A stretch of DNA of 64,000 bases from Spirochaetales bacterium (GTDB lineage Bacteria; Spirochaetota; Spirochaetia; Treponematales; Treponemataceae). The position numbers were made by a program, and so were the translations under genes. The notes under the pieces were generated by a model that saw only the letters and a list, made by a program, of their open reading frames with translations, was not told where the DNA came from and ran no database searches. This document shows positions 53,363 through 60,193 of the stretch, piece by piece; the first letter of the stretch is position 1, and every line of letters starts with the position of its first letter. Where the stretch lies: assembly GCA_029098225.1 (NCBI GenBank), contig JAQXNX010000009.1, positions 33,680 to 97,679 on the forward strand, given 5' to 3'.

Positions 53363-54334
53363 ATGAAATCAAAAGGCTTCCATCCAACCGAAATTATTTT
53401 TTCTACAACCACCGCCTGCAACCTGCATTGCGAGCATTGCTTTATAAACCGCACTCCACGCAAGCTGGAAATTTCGGACGCAGTAAGATTAATTGAAAGC
53501 TGTGTAAAAAGCGGCGGGCAGCCGGGACCGGACGGCAATCCTCTTTCTGTAATTGACCGCATCGGATTTTCCGGCGGCGAGCCTTTTTTGTATATGGATT
53601 TTTTGATTGAAGTGACTAAGGCCGCAATTTCTCATGACCTTATGTTTGACCAGATTATGACAAACGGCGACTGGTGGCGTGATGAGACAGAACTCACCGA
53701 CACACTTCAGAAATTATACGATGCCGGCTATGACGGAAAGATTGGACTAAGCTGGGATTCTTACCACGGACAAACTACCGAACGTATGGAAACTTTTATC
53801 CGTGCTGTTCAGAAGATTTTTGACGAGGATTCGATAAACATTCAGACAGTGGAAGACCAGGGGGCGTTACGGGGGGTAAACAGCGAAGCTGTTGTTAAGC
53901 CACCCGTAGAAGGGGTAGCGAGCAACGAAGTGCGAGCGAGGGGAAGGCTTTCCCCTCCTGAAGTTCCAGTCTACGCCCTGCCCCGCACTTTTACTTCGGA
54001 AGACGCTCGTGCATGGAAAGCCCGCCACTGGTTCAAGGAAGATTACTGTCAGGGACCAGGCAACATATTTTACGTTCATGCCGACGGGAACATTGCGCCC
54101 TGCTGCGGCTTTGCAAACGAAAATCCGGCTCTCTTAATAGGCACCATTCACGACAGCTTTGAAAGTATTATGCAAAAGGCCGCCGCAAATCCAATGATAA
54201 AAATCTGCTACGAGGAAGGACTTTCCCACTACCGCCGCCACGGCATAAAAAAATCGCTGCGCTCACAGGAAAAAAAACTTCCCGGCAAGTGCAGCGATAT
54301 CTGCAGTTTCTGCGATTATGTTTGTAAACTATAA
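53363..54334 (+). CDS. Radical SAM protein with SPASM-like C-terminus and an in-frame repeat
   Basis: The iron-sulfur motif is C19-x3-C23-x2-C26 in TACNLHCEHCFINR, followed by GFSGGEPFLYMDF and later IGLSWDSYHGQ. A C-terminal cysteine-rich part (HADGNIAPCCGF, then CSDICSFCDYVC) resembles a SPASM or twitch domain that binds an extra cluster. Residues of about 166-199 (GALRGVNSEAVVKPPVEGVA and following) are encoded by a GC-rich palindromic repeat and look foreign to the fold. The gene is 323 residues. No modified peptide or partner enzyme is encoded next to it, so the substrate is unknown. The 3' end overlaps the convergent gene by 6 bases. Confidence 0.85.
   Translation: MKSKGFHPTEIIFSTTTACNLHCEHCFINRTPRKLEISDAVRLIESCVKSGGQPGPDGNPLSVIDRIGFSGGEPFLYMDFLIEVTKAAISHDLMFDQIMTNGDWWRDETELTDTLQKLYDAGYDGKIGLSWDSYHGQTTERMETFIRAVQKIFDEDSINIQTVEDQGALRGVNSEAVVKPPVEGVASNEVRARGRLSPPEVPVYALPRTFTSEDARAWKARHWFKEDYCQGPGNIFYVHADGNIAPCCGFANENPALLIGTIHDSFESIMQKAAANPMIKICYEEGLSHYRRHGIKKSLRSQEKKLPGKCSDICSFCDYVCKL
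53861..53957 (+). repeat. Palindromic repeat inserted in frame in a coding gene
   Basis: This G+C-rich stretch follows the element order seen between dapA and asd: GGCGTTACGGGGGG, a hairpin AACAGC-GAA-GCTGTT, CCCGTAGAAGGGGTAGCG, and GGGGAAGGCTTTCCCC. It keeps the reading frame open and encodes about 33 residues in a spot between the radical SAM core and the SPASM-like part. Confidence 0.75.
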
Positions 54335-54913
54335 TCTTACAGCAACACCAATATTCAAACGTGGTGAAATTGTATAATAAGCAGGAGTCTTATCTACTAA
54401 CTCTCCATTTTCTTTATATACACCAAGTGCAACAGATGTACCGAACAATGCTGTTTCAAGTTTGAAAGCAACACGATTGTTCTTTAATGCTCCTGGCTCC
54501 CAACCGATTCTCAAATCGAAAGGAATAAATGCTACACCACCCAATGTGTTAACGCTTAATCCAAGACCATAGGTAGCATAGAAATCCCACCACCAGAATG
54601 AACCATGTGCAAGGAAGTTTATTGCTGTACCAAACTTAAGGTATTCACCAGCGATCCAAACAAGTCCACCAGTATAAATTGTCTGCTCAAGTGGGCCTGG
54701 ATGAATAACGTTCATATCCATACCAACATCCCATCTTAATACATCGTTAATTGGGAACATGTAAGCGCCTCGGAAATCAACACCTAATAATGGTGAATAT
54801 CCAAGTTCAAGACGGATTGGTCTTTCAAGTCCATGATTGTCAGACTCTTCTGCTGCTAAAAGTCCAGCACCAAAAGTTAAACAAACAACTAAAACACATA
54901 AAAATTTTTTCAT
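54329..54913 (-). CDS. Small secreted beta-barrel-like protein
   Basis: A signal peptide (MKKFLCVLVVCLTFGAGLLA, cut before AEES) leads a 174-residue mature protein made of alternating hydrophobic and polar residues with many Gly and aromatic residues (for example GAYMFPINDVLRWDVGMDMN), typical of outer-membrane beta barrels. The last residues RLNIGVAVRL end in an aliphatic residue rather than the usual aromatic one. AAGGAG lies six bases before the ATG. I do not recognise a family. Confidence 0.75.
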   Translation of the reverse strand: MKKFLCVLVVCLTFGAGLLAAEESDNHGLERPIRLELGYSPLLGVDFRGAYMFPINDVLRWDVGMDMNVIHPGPLEQTIYTGGLVWIAGEYLKFGTAINFLAHGSFWWWDFYATYGLGLSVNTLGGVAFIPFDLRIGWEPGALKNNRVAFKLETALFGTSVALGVYKENGELVDKTPAYYTISPRLNIGVAVRL

Positions 54914-55000
54914 TTGTTTCTCCTTTTTTATTTAAAATTTTTATAATGTTCAATAAAATGTTCATCAGAGAACAGTTTATTAATTAACAAATTTAAACAG

Positions 55001-55105
55001 CTATTCAGCACAAACGCCAATATCAGCATCAAGAGAATTTTCAATTGCAAATAATGTATTAATGAACAACATTGCAGAAGCTGAAAATGCAAGAAACTTT
55101 TTCAT
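55001..55105 (-). CDS. 34-residue secreted peptide or remnant
   Basis: ATG 55105 opens a 34-codon frame ending at TAG 55001. The product starts with a signal peptide (MKKFLAFSASAMLFINTLFA) and leaves a mature peptide of only 14 residues, IENSLDADIGVCAE. GAGAGAG lies five bases upstream, and a promoter (TTGCAT, 17 bases, TATAAT) lies at 55131-55159. Expression signals are good. It may be a real small peptide, or the truncated start of a paralogue of the neighbouring beta-barrel-like protein whose signal peptide it resembles. Confidence 0.5.
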   Translation of the reverse strand: MKKFLAFSASAMLFINTLFAIENSLDADIGVCAE

Positions 55106-55130
55106 AAAACTCTCTCGTTATTATTAAATA

Positions 55131-55159
55131 ATTATACTATATACAAATTCTTTATGCAA
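55131..55159 (-). promoter_or_regulatory. Promoter of the small peptide gene
   Basis: On the minus strand TTGCAT (55159-55154), 17 bases and TATAAT (55136-55131) precede the 55105 start by about 25 bases. It may also transcribe the beta-barrel-like gene at 54329-54913. Confidence 0.65.
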
Positions 55160-55197
55160 TTTGCTTTGAAAAATTTGCTTTGAAAAATTTTAAAAAA

Positions 55198-56091
55198 TTA
55201 CTTTTTAAAATTATCATGCTGTTCCTGAAGGATTTCCATAACTCTATCTACAGTTTTTTGTTTTGGATCTGCTTCATCTGCAGGAAGTGATGAAAGCACA
55301 TCTTTTCTGAATTCCTTGCAATTTATAACAGGGCTTGCTGTAAGTGTTACTGTATCTGGTTCCAGAATATCGGCAAGCATATCTTCCGGATTTTCAGGAT
55401 TTATTTTCAATGCATTTCCGTTTATAGAAACTAAGATCATATTATCAAATAATCTAAGATAGCTGTCTATTTCTCTAAGGCCTTTTTTAGTTTCTGGTTT
55501 TCCCGGTCTGTAGCGGGTTCCGCTTGGGAATACTAAAATAATCTGTCCTCTTTTTTTACATCCGTCCATAGCGCGCATTGCAGCAAAATTAATTTTTCTT
55601 GCCTTCTGCTCTTCCGCAATTTTTTCTTCTTCTGAAATTTCTTTATCTTCTACTGCATTCAAAGAACGAGTCGGATAAATTACAACACGGGTAAAACCTT
55701 CTGTAAACGCACGAACGCCTGCACTTGCCTCGTTTAATTTCATTCCGGCAACAGCAACAATTCTTGAAGAAAAATCCTTTGCCCAGTCTTCTCCCTGCTT
55801 GTCTAACAGATACAGAATGGCAGGTAAATCAAGATTAGAATAATGCTCCATTAAAATAAGACCATTTTTTCCATCTTTTACAACCGATTCATAAAATGCT
55901 TTAAAATTTTCTATATTATTTAATCCAGAATCAGAATTAAAATTTTCATCCAGAAGTTTATACATATATTTTCGAGACTCAAGATTTGCTTCTTCATAAA
56001 CTTTAGTCTCATCAATTTTTGCTGCAGCATGAGAAATCTTTACCATCTCAGCAAATAAATTTCCATACTTTTCTCTAAGAGTCATTCCCAT
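55198..56091 (-). CDS. PlsB/PlsC-like glycerolipid acyltransferase
   Basis: The acyltransferase motifs are MEHYSNLDLPA (H-x4-D) and FPSGTRYRPGKPETKKG (block III), with a Pro-containing block near the end. These enzymes acylate glycerol phosphate or lysophosphatidate at the membrane. No membrane helix is obvious in 297 residues, so it may be peripheral. A charged insert (VEDKEISEEEKIAEEQKARK) separates two blocks. AAGGA lies five to six bases before ATG 56091. Whether it works at position 1 (PlsB) or 2 (PlsC) cannot be decided. Confidence 0.8.
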   Translation of the reverse strand: MGMTLREKYGNLFAEMVKISHAAAKIDETKVYEEANLESRKYMYKLLDENFNSDSGLNNIENFKAFYESVVKDGKNGLILMEHYSNLDLPAILYLLDKQGEDWAKDFSSRIVAVAGMKLNEASAGVRAFTEGFTRVVIYPTRSLNAVEDKEISEEEKIAEEQKARKINFAAMRAMDGCKKRGQIILVFPSGTRYRPGKPETKKGLREIDSYLRLFDNMILVSINGNALKINPENPEDMLADILEPDTVTLTASPVINCKEFRKDVLSSLPADEADPKQKTVDRVMEILQEQHDNFKK

Positions 56092-56194
56092 AAAAATCCT
56101 TCAATAATCCAGCCTTTTTACAAAGGCCTTAAAGATAGTATCTTTAATTATATAACATATTCCAAACTTTGTCAGTTGAATAATTAAAAAGACA

Positions 56195-56291
56195 CGGATA
56201 TCAATTTTATAGATTACACGAATAGAAAATAGCGCAAGCAGAATTACGGAGTTCAGAAACACTCTACAGTGCTGCCAAAAATTGATATCCG
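56195..56291. repeat. 14-bp perfect inverted repeat around 69 bases
   Basis: CGGATATCAATTTT (56195-56208) and its exact complement AAAATTGATATCCG (56278-56291) flank 69 bases with no gene. Partial flank similarity (GTCAG and AAAAA blocks) extends the symmetry outward. It could be a small non-autonomous element or a long hairpin. It sits in the 249-base gap before the THUMP methyltransferase; the TTG-started 70-codon frame on the minus strand through it is not convincing. Confidence 0.5.
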
Positions 56292-56305
56292 CGTTTTTCT
56301 GACAA

Positions 56306-56334
56306 TTGAACAAAAATTGAGAAAATGTTAATTT
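56306..56334 (+). promoter_or_regulatory. Promoter of the THUMP methyltransferase gene
   Basis: TTGAAC (56306-56311), 17 bases, TAATTT (56329-56334), then six bases to ATG 56341: leaderless layout. Confidence 0.7.
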
Positions 56335-56340
56335 AAACTA

Positions 56341-57510
56341 ATGAATACTCTTGTTGCACTCTGTGCTATTGGTGCAGAAAAAATCTTAGGAAACGAAATC
56401 AAACATCTTGGTTATAAACTTGAATCGAATGCACCCGGAAGGGTCAGTTTTTTAGGAGATGAAACTGCTCTTTACCGCTCTAATTTATGTCTTCGCACTG
56501 CCGATCGTGTTTATCTTCAGCTTGCAAAATACAATGCCTTGAATTTTGATGAACTGTTTGACGGAACCTATAAAATCAACCTTCAGGATTACTTTAATAA
56601 GGATACACGAATTGTCGTTGATAAAGTCAGAATTAATCATAGCAAATTAAATTCAGAACATTCTGTTCAGGGAATTGTTCATAAGGCAATTTATTCAAAG
56701 CTTGGTGATGTCTGGAAAATGTCGAATTTACCAGAAAGCGGAAATCAGTCAGACATTCGTGTTTATATAGAAAAAAATGAAGTTTTAGTTTTGCTTGATA
56801 TTTCTGGCTTACCACTCCATAAACGCGGTTACAGAACAGACGGTGGAATTGCTCCACTAAGAGAAACTGCAGCTGCAATCCTTTTACAGGAAATGATGTG
56901 GCGAAGAAAAACTCCGCTTCATGATCCATTCTGCGGTTCGGGAACGATTGCTATTGAAGCAGCTTTATATGCCTTTAATGTTGCACCAGGCTTTGGCCGT
57001 CGTTTTGCAATTGAAAATCTTCCATTTTATAATCAGGAGCTTGATACAAAAACTCGTGAAGAAGAAGCATCAAAAATCCGTACTGATGTTGAAGTCCGTA
57101 TAACCGGTTCCGATATAGATAGAAATGCTGTTGAACGTGCAAAGAAAAATGCAGAACATGCCTGTGTTATGGCTGGACGTGCTTTAAAATCAATTGGAAT
57201 TAGCGCTCATATTCCGCGCCCCGATTTTATTCAGTCAGATTTTGCAGATTTGTCGGCACCTTACGATGAAGGGCTTTTGCTTTGTAATCCACCATATGGA
57301 GAACGACTTGGCGATGAAGAAGAGGCAGAAAAGCTTTATGCAAAAATGCATTGTCTTCTTTCTGATTTTCCGAACTGGAATTTGGGAATAATTACTTCGC
57401 ATGAAAAATTTGAAGAATGCTTTGGCAAAAAAGCGACTAAGGCAAAAAAAATAAAAGCTGGAAATTTGGATACCACATTCTATATGTATCTTAATAATCA
57501 AGGAAAATAA
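56341..57510 (+). CDS. THUMP-domain RNA N2-guanine methyltransferase (RlmL-N/YpsC type)
   Basis: The N-terminal part (LVALCAIGAEKILGNEIKHL and about residues 50-155) is a ferredoxin-like plus THUMP RNA-binding region. The C-terminal Rossmann methyltransferase has DPFCGSGTIAIEAALYA for S-adenosylmethionine and NPPYGERLG as the N6/N2 amino-methylase motif. This matches the N2-methyltransferase half of RlmL, which methylates G2445 of 23S rRNA in E. coli. It is 389 residues. It is 1 base from the TetR gene, so both should be co-transcribed. Confidence 0.9.
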   Translation: MNTLVALCAIGAEKILGNEIKHLGYKLESNAPGRVSFLGDETALYRSNLCLRTADRVYLQLAKYNALNFDELFDGTYKINLQDYFNKDTRIVVDKVRINHSKLNSEHSVQGIVHKAIYSKLGDVWKMSNLPESGNQSDIRVYIEKNEVLVLLDISGLPLHKRGYRTDGGIAPLRETAAAILLQEMMWRRKTPLHDPFCGSGTIAIEAALYAFNVAPGFGRRFAIENLPFYNQELDTKTREEEASKIRTDVEVRITGSDIDRNAVERAKKNAEHACVMAGRALKSIGISAHIPRPDFIQSDFADLSAPYDEGLLLCNPPYGERLGDEEEAEKLYAKMHCLLSDFPNWNLGIITSHEKFEECFGKKATKAKKIKAGNLDTTFYMYLNNQGK

Positions 57511-57511
57511 A

Positions 57512-58102
57512 ATGGCCATTATAGTAGAACATGATAAACGCAAGCATGAAATTCTCCAAAAGTCTTTGGACGTTTTTATTGATGAAGGTTATGAGGATGC
57601 AACTTTTCAAAAAATTGCAGACCGATGTGGAATAACAAGAACAACACTGTATATTTATTTTAAGAACAAGTACGAAATTTTCCATGAAAGCATAAAGGAG
57701 CTTCTTTCCGAGCTGGAAAAATCTCTTACAAAAATTATTCAGGAAAAAGCTTCTTCTGAACAAACGCTTCGGAAGGTTTTACTTTCGATAGTTGATCAAT
57801 GCGAAAAAAATCCCAAGCTTTTTAGTGTTCTGTTAAATTATTTAATGCAGTTAAAAAAATCTGGTGTAGATACAAACAAAAGAGTTCGTTCCAGAATAAT
57901 CAGAATCAGACACCTTTTAAGTACAATTATTATTACAGGAATGAAGAATAATGAATTCCGTCAGGTAAACATAAAGGCAACAGACGAAATGCTTTTTAGT
58001 CTTCTTGAAGCAACAATATTCAGGATTGCTGTTTTAAATCAGACAGATATGACAGACATAAGAAAAGCTGTAGATTCTGCAGTATCTTTTATTGTTTTGT
58101 AA
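57512..58102 (+). CDS. TetR/AcrR-family transcriptional regulator
   Basis: The N-terminal helix-turn-helix (about residues 8-55) is typical: ILQKSLDVFIDEGYEDATF then IADRCGITRTTLYIYFKNKY. The C-terminal ligand region (60-196) is helical and not recognised. AAGGA precedes the ATG by seven bases, within the end of the methyltransferase gene. It lacks an adjacent efflux gene, so its target is unknown; the hairpin repeat at 58114 ends the transcript. Confidence 0.92.
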   Translation: MAIIVEHDKRKHEILQKSLDVFIDEGYEDATFQKIADRCGITRTTLYIYFKNKYEIFHESIKELLSELEKSLTKIIQEKASSEQTLRKVLLSIVDQCEKNPKLFSVLLNYLMQLKKSGVDTNKRVRSRIIRIRHLLSTIIITGMKNNEFRQVNIKATDEMLFSLLEATIFRIAVLNQTDMTDIRKAVDSAVSFIVL

Positions 58103-58113
58103 AAATATGAACA

Positions 58114-58160
58114 AATACGTCGAGTCAAGACACGCTTGTTTTAGAGCCTTGACTTCGCCG
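58114..58160 (+). terminator. Palindromic terminator, copy 2 of the 47-base repeat
   Basis: This copy matches 27864-27910 (AATACGTCGAGTCAAG, then CACGCTT, then GCCTTGACTTCG), differing mainly in the loop. It lies just after the TetR gene, again at the end of a plus-strand unit. The following GAGTTTTT and AAACCC also match copy 1. Confidence 0.75.
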
Positions 58161-58191
58161 CTTTGAGTTTTTGTAATAAACCCTAAATAAA

Positions 58192-58226
58192 AAAAAAACA
58201 GGCTTTGCTTAGCAAAACCTGTTTTT
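58192..58226. terminator. Bidirectional terminator
   Basis: AAACAGG-CTTTGC and GCAAAA-CCTGTTT form a hairpin with one mismatch, flanked by an A-run and a T-run. It separates the TetR unit from the leftward gene at 58252. Confidence 0.7.
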
Positions 58227-58251
58227 CTATTTTATAATTTTTCAGCTATTT

Positions 58252-58935
58252 TTACTCGCCAATCTGTTTCTGGTATTCTTCTGAAATATAGTCAGAAATC
58301 TGGTAACTGGTATCAAGCTTCATAGCATTGTTGAACAATTCCATTTTCATAGCTTTTTCTTTAACCTTATCGCTATTTACAATAGAAGCAACTTTATCAA
58401 CTATTTTGATTGCAGTTACATCGTTTTTGTTTGTACTGATTTTATCATTCAAAATATAACGAGTTCTAACAGAACTTGCACTTGTTGAATAATATTGAAT
58501 TTCTGTAAAGGTATATGCTCCAATACTCTTTGTCTGTGGACCAACAACAACTAAAGTTCCTCTTTCCAGTACTGCATTAATAAATGAAGAAATCTGAGGC
58601 TTTGTAAAAATTGTTGTATCATCGAGTATTACAGAAAGCTGAGAACCTAAAGCCAGTTCTGATTCGCGTACATAATATGTCTTCTTTTCATAAGAAACCT
58701 GATAAAATTTATAATTAGGATAAGTTTCATTTTTTGTAACAAGATCAAATACAACCGGTTCATCGCTAAGAACTTCAAGTTCTGTTCCAGCCGGAACTTC
58801 TGTAGAATATTCTACTCCACCCTTTCCATTATCTACTCTAAGAGGACCATTATCGCGAAGCATATATCCTTTTGATTTTGCGAAAAGTGACAGACTTAAA
58901 AAACTAAAAATTGTAAAAATAATTAACTTTTTCAT
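58252..58935 (-). CDS. Secreted SH3-like protein
   Basis: A signal peptide (MKKLIIFTIFSFLSLSLFA) leads a 208-residue mature protein with two beta-rich stretches: the first (GYMLRDNGPLRVDNG to YYVRESELAL) and the second (SVILDDTTIFTKPQISSFIN to TRYILNDKI) have the x-L-R-x-G-P-L-R and tail pattern of SH3b domains. GGAGG lies about seven bases before the ATG. The neighbour at 58957 has a similar layout; both probably act at the cell envelope. I do not recognise a named family. Confidence 0.7.
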   Translation of the reverse strand: MKKLIIFTIFSFLSLSLFAKSKGYMLRDNGPLRVDNGKGGVEYSTEVPAGTELEVLSDEPVVFDLVTKNETYPNYKFYQVSYEKKTYYVRESELALGSQLSVILDDTTIFTKPQISSFINAVLERGTLVVVGPQTKSIGAYTFTEIQYYSTSASSVRTRYILNDKISTNKNDVTAIKIVDKVASIVNSDKVKEKAMKMELFNNAMKLDTSYQISDYISEEYQKQIGE

Positions 58936-58956
58936 TTTGATTCCTCCGTTTTATAA

Positions 58957-59997
58957 TTAGCGCTCATCATAATAATCATAATCGTCGTAACTATAATCAT
59001 AATCTTCATAATCATAGTCACCTTCATAATCATAGTCATCTGAATAGCCGTAATCTTCGTCGTCGTAATAATAGCCGTCTTCGTACCAGTCATCGCCATC
59101 GCCATCGTATTCATAGTCTTCATCATAATAATAGTCATCATCATAATAAGAAGATGTGAAATAAGACTCTGTTGTTGAATTCAAAAGAGGATAAATAGCT
59201 TCTGAATCAAGAATCTTTCCCTTAACCCAGTTATAAAGATCTTCTGCTGAAGAATAAGAATAATCATAAGGGTAAGTAATCATCATTGTTGCAAGTTCAT
59301 TAATTACCTTACATGTTTCATCATAATGTTTCTCGTCTAATGCATTTTCTGCAGCAACTGCGGCTTCCATCTTGTAATAGGTTTTAATGAAATCTACAGC
59401 AGCTTCGTAATTTGTAACAGAGCTTCCACTTACAAAGATTTCTTTTCCATAAGAATTTCCGTCATAAATTACACAGGCAATATAGCCATCCTTTTCTGCA
59501 AATTTATTTGCAACACAGAGCTCGCCTTCTTTAATCATTGTGCTTAAAATGCTTATTCCATCTGGCTTTGAATATGTCATTGTATCGCTTAAAGCAATAT
59601 ACAATTCTGTACTACCTTCCGGAGCCACAAAAATATCACGTGTCCAGTAGTCTTTGTTATTAAATTTTACATGAATGAATTCAAGTTCTTTTTCTTCACC
59701 GGTTGAAACTACACGTCTAATTGCTTTTTTCTGTTCAGCGGAACCATCTGAAGCTGTATAAATCTGAACATCGTCTCCAACCTCTGCTTCTAATGTTGCA
59801 TACATTTTTCCATCATTCTGCTCTTCATACACAACCCAGCCGGAATAAATAAATTTTGTACGAATCATTTTCTGCTTACTTTCTGCAACTTTTCCAGAGC
59901 CTTCCGAAGATTTTTTTTCATTTCCATCTTTGTCGCCACAGGAAATAAAAGCAAAACCTGTTAATGCAAGCAAAAGAATTAACAATGCTTTTTTCAT
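58957..59997 (-). CDS. Lipoprotein with SH3-like domains and a Tyr/Asp-rich tail
   Basis: The signal MKKALLILLLALTGFAFISC gives a lipoprotein with Cys at 20. Two SH3-like stretches follow (about 48-125 and 130-185), in the same order as in the downstream gene. The last 68 residues (279-346) are made almost only of Tyr, Asp, Glu, Gly and Ser, such as YYDDDYYYDEDYEYDGDGDD, with a net charge near -40. GAGAGG precedes ATG 59997 by six bases. The tail is likely disordered and could bind cations or positively charged envelope partners; that is inference. It is followed by the SH3-like gene after 21 bases. Confidence 0.72.
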   Translation of the reverse strand: MKKALLILLLALTGFAFISCGDKDGNEKKSSEGSGKVAESKQKMIRTKFIYSGWVVYEEQNDGKMYATLEAEVGDDVQIYTASDGSAEQKKAIRRVVSTGEEKELEFIHVKFNNKDYWTRDIFVAPEGSTELYIALSDTMTYSKPDGISILSTMIKEGELCVANKFAEKDGYIACVIYDGNSYGKEIFVSGSSVTNYEAAVDFIKTYYKMEAAVAAENALDEKHYDETCKVINELATMMITYPYDYSYSSAEDLYNWVKGKILDSEAIYPLLNSTTESYFTSSYYDDDYYYDEDYEYDGDGDDWYEDGYYYDDEDYGYSDDYDYEGDYDYEDYDYSYDDYDYYDER

Positions 59998-60176
59998 AGT
60001 AAACCTCTCATTTTACTTTTTAATTTTTTTTTATATATTATAGAAAAATCTGGAAAATATAAATATTATTTCTATTTTTTTTCTATAAAATTTTATAAAA
60101 AATAATCATTTTTTACAGAAATGTGAATTTTTTACCGTTTAGAATTAATATTTTTTCATTCATTTATATGAATCCG

Positions 60177-60185
60177 TGCTATAAT
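60177..60185 (+). promoter_or_regulatory. Extended -10 promoter of malQ
   Basis: TGC-TATAAT (60177-60185) ends eight bases before ATG 60194. There is no Shine-Dalgarno. The rest of 59998-60176 is very A+T-rich and holds no other feature that I can support. Confidence 0.6.
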
Positions 60186-60193
60186 TATAAATT

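Noticed and set aside
56101..56313. 70-codon minus-strand frame before the acyltransferase
   Set aside because: It needs a TTG start without ribosome binding site and lies across the inverted repeat.
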